The position numbers and the translations under genes are program-made. Shown here piece by piece: positions 62,775-64,000 of a DNA stretch of 64,000 nucleotides (its first letter is position 1; every line of letters starts with the position of its first letter). The stretch is from the NCBI RefSeq assembly GCF_963677005.1, contig NZ_OY781616.1, positions 3,892,501 through 3,956,500 on the forward strand. The letters run 5' to 3'. The stretch is from Maridesulfovibrio sp. (GTDB taxonomy: Bacteria > Desulfobacterota > Desulfovibrionia > Desulfovibrionales > Desulfovibrionaceae). The notes under the pieces are model-generated. The model was not told the origin of the DNA and made no database searches. It saw only the letters and a program-made list of their open reading frames with translations.

Positions 62775-63863
62775 ATGGTTTCCCTGTCCGAAATTCAGGG
62801 GCTGTTGAGCCCTGTCCTTACCCCGCTGTCCCGGGGCTATTCTGCGCTAATGTCCCGCAGGGCCAGGCGTTACGCCATGGGCGAATGCGAGCAGTTCCGT
62901 CCTGCCTGCCCGTGCCTTTCCGTGGGGAATATCGGTTCCGGGGGCAGCGGCAAGACTCCGCTTGCGGACTGGCTTTTGAAGTGGGCTGATATACAGGAGC
63001 TTTCGGTTGTGCTGCTTACCCGCGGTTACGGGGCAAAACCTCCACATCTTCCCTACGTTGTCGGGCCGCACAGTCCTGCTTCGGAATCCGGAGATGAACC
63101 GCTTATGCTGGCGCGGGAGAACCCGGATGCGAGGGTGGTGGTTGATCCGGTGCGCAAGAGGTCCGGAGCATGGGCCAGCGAGGAATTCAGTCCCGATCTT
63201 GTCATTCTGGATGACGGCTTTCAGCACATGGCCGTCAAACGGGATATGGATTTTGTCCTGCTCACCCCGGACGATCTGAAGGACGGTTGGGACAGGGTTA
63301 TCCCGCGCGGAACATGGCGCGAGGGGAAGGATGCCCTGCGTCGGGCGGATGTCTTTTTTGTTAAGAGCGGTGCGGAATCTTTCAAGTCCATGGCGGGGCT
63401 GGTAAAGGACAGGCTGGGGCCGTTCGGCAGGCCGGTCTTTCAGTTTTCGCTCCGGGCCGTGGGGCTGAAACTGCTTGGCGGGGGTGACCGTCTGGAGTTC
63501 GGCAGCGGAAAGTATGTGCTGTTTTCCGGCATAGGCAATCCGCAGATGCTTGTGGCCGATGCCCGCGAATATATGGGAAGGGAACCGGAAAAATTTATTG
63601 TGTTCAGGGATCACCATGCGTACACGGACCGTGATGTGGAGGACATCCGCAGACAGGCCGCGACGTTGGGGGCGAAAAGGATTATCTGCACTCCCAAGGA
63701 TGCTGTTAAGCTGGCCGGGCTTGGGTGTGATGACTTTTATGTGATAGATCTTGAAGTGGAATTTCTGGAAGCGCTCTTTTTTGACGGCACGGCACCGCTT
63801 CCTTTTGATAAATGGTGGAATTTGGAAAGGCTGCTGAATAGTTCTCAGCAGAAGGAAAATTAA
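62775..63863 (+). CDS. lpxK: Tetraacyldisaccharide 4'-kinase
   Basis: LpxK phosphorylates lipid A disaccharide at the 4' position at the inner membrane, a late step of lipid A synthesis. 362 aa with an N-terminal membrane-associating helix, the Walker A motif VGNIGSGGSGKTPLADW (about residues 52-68), LLTRGYGAK, SGDEPLMLARENPDARVVV and LDDGFQHMAVKRD. Standard length. It is followed directly by the next reading frame (TAA then GTG). Confidence 0.97.
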   Translation: MVSLSEIQGLLSPVLTPLSRGYSALMSRRARRYAMGECEQFRPACPCLSVGNIGSGGSGKTPLADWLLKWADIQELSVVLLTRGYGAKPPHLPYVVGPHSPASESGDEPLMLARENPDARVVVDPVRKRSGAWASEEFSPDLVILDDGFQHMAVKRDMDFVLLTPDDLKDGWDRVIPRGTWREGKDALRRADVFFVKSGAESFKSMAGLVKDRLGPFGRPVFQFSLRAVGLKLLGGGDRLEFGSGKYVLFSGIGNPQMLVADAREYMGREPEKFIVFRDHHAYTDRDVEDIRRQAATLGAKRIICTPKDAVKLAGLGCDDFYVIDLEVEFLEALFFDGTAPLPFDKWWNLERLLNSSQQKEN

Positions 63864-64000
63864 GTGGGAAGAAAGAAAAAAAGGAATAACTCCGGCCTGA
63901 CACAGGCCCGTGAGATAATGAATATTTTCAAGGCAGGGAACAAGCCCCTGTCCGCAGGTGAGGTCACCAAGCGTCTGGGACTGACCAAGGCGCACCGTAA
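63864..64000 (+). CDS. Probable ribonuclease R, N-terminal fragment (window edge)
   Basis: Only about 45 codons from GTG 63864 are in the window: a basic start (GRKKKRNN), then SGLTQAREIMNIFKAGNKPL and AGEVTKRLGLTKAHR, which looks like the N-terminal winged-helix domain of the RNase R/VacB family. The GTG directly follows the lpxK stop, with AAGGAAAA upstream, indicating co-transcription. The call is tentative because the catalytic part lies outside. Confidence 0.5.
   Translation, partial: MGRKKKRNNSGLTQAREIMNIFKAGNKPLSAGEVTKRLGLTKAHR

Overview
The window (about 50% G+C) looks like a chromosomal segment of a Gram-negative, anaerobic, motile bacterium of the Desulfovibrio/Maridesulfovibrio type. 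Supporting this are a flagellin, a methyl-accepting chemotaxis protein, several large hybrid histidine kinases, radical SAM enzymes (an AmrS homologue and one unassigned), a small molybdopterin-binding protein, LpxK and a YdbH/YdbL outer-membrane lipid-homeostasis pair. The genus is inferred from protein character and gene mix, not from a marker search. I see no IS transposase, prophage or CRISPR array.

Layout. 1-7.8 kb: flagellin, chemoreceptor, unassigned permease, tRNA-Pro(TGG), amrS, a small exported protein and purM. 7.9-15 kb: ydbL/ydbH-like pair, an intergenic repeat zone, then a minus-strand run of EAL/HDOD protein, histidine kinase and radical SAM protein. 15.2-20 kb: rpsI-rplM, alaS and recA on the minus strand. 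20.4-36.3 kb: a large Rhs polymorphic-toxin island. 36.5-49.9 kb: housekeeping and accessory genes (PP-loop protein, CaCA antiporter, ferredoxin-nitroreductase, hybrid kinase, Fur-box/DUF2325, endonuclease IV, CofD-like protein, hydrolase, FemAB/GNAT-like protein, LysR regulator, NifU-like protein). 49.9-60 kb: a kinase with its substrate-binding protein, an EEP nuclease-like protein, several small exported proteins including one with a SUEL-type lectin domain, a UPF0489 protein and a Mop protein. 60.3-64 kb: POT peptide transporter, BI-1 family protein, lpxK, and the start of a probable RNase R gene.

The Rhs island is the most unusual part. One full-length but short rhs gene (845 aa) is followed on the same strand by about 14 orphan cassettes in 13 kb. 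A typical cassette has a ~90-bp remnant of the conserved end of the Rhs core, a short C-terminal toxin-like module, a small membrane-protein gene overlapping or closely following it, and an intrinsic terminator. Fourteen of the downstream genes fall into three families (A, five copies; B, six; C, three). All three combine transmembrane helices with two CxxC pairs (zinc-ribbon-like). Family membership correlates with the toxin tail and with the terminator type. Many toxin modules have short Gly/Ala-rich hydrophobic segments. Several are stubs or frameshifted while the downstream gene stays intact. The arrangement suggests a reservoir of swappable toxin tails and immunity genes that can recombine into the one expressed rhs gene through shared homology arms.

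Elsewhere the window offers smaller regulatory and domain-level curiosities: a 24-bp tandem repeat, a dispersed intergenic element in two copies, an 11-codon ORF overlapping a LysR start, an anti-Shine-Dalgarno segment that could pair with either of two ribosome sites, and a lipoprotein that looks like a YnbE-YdbL fusion.
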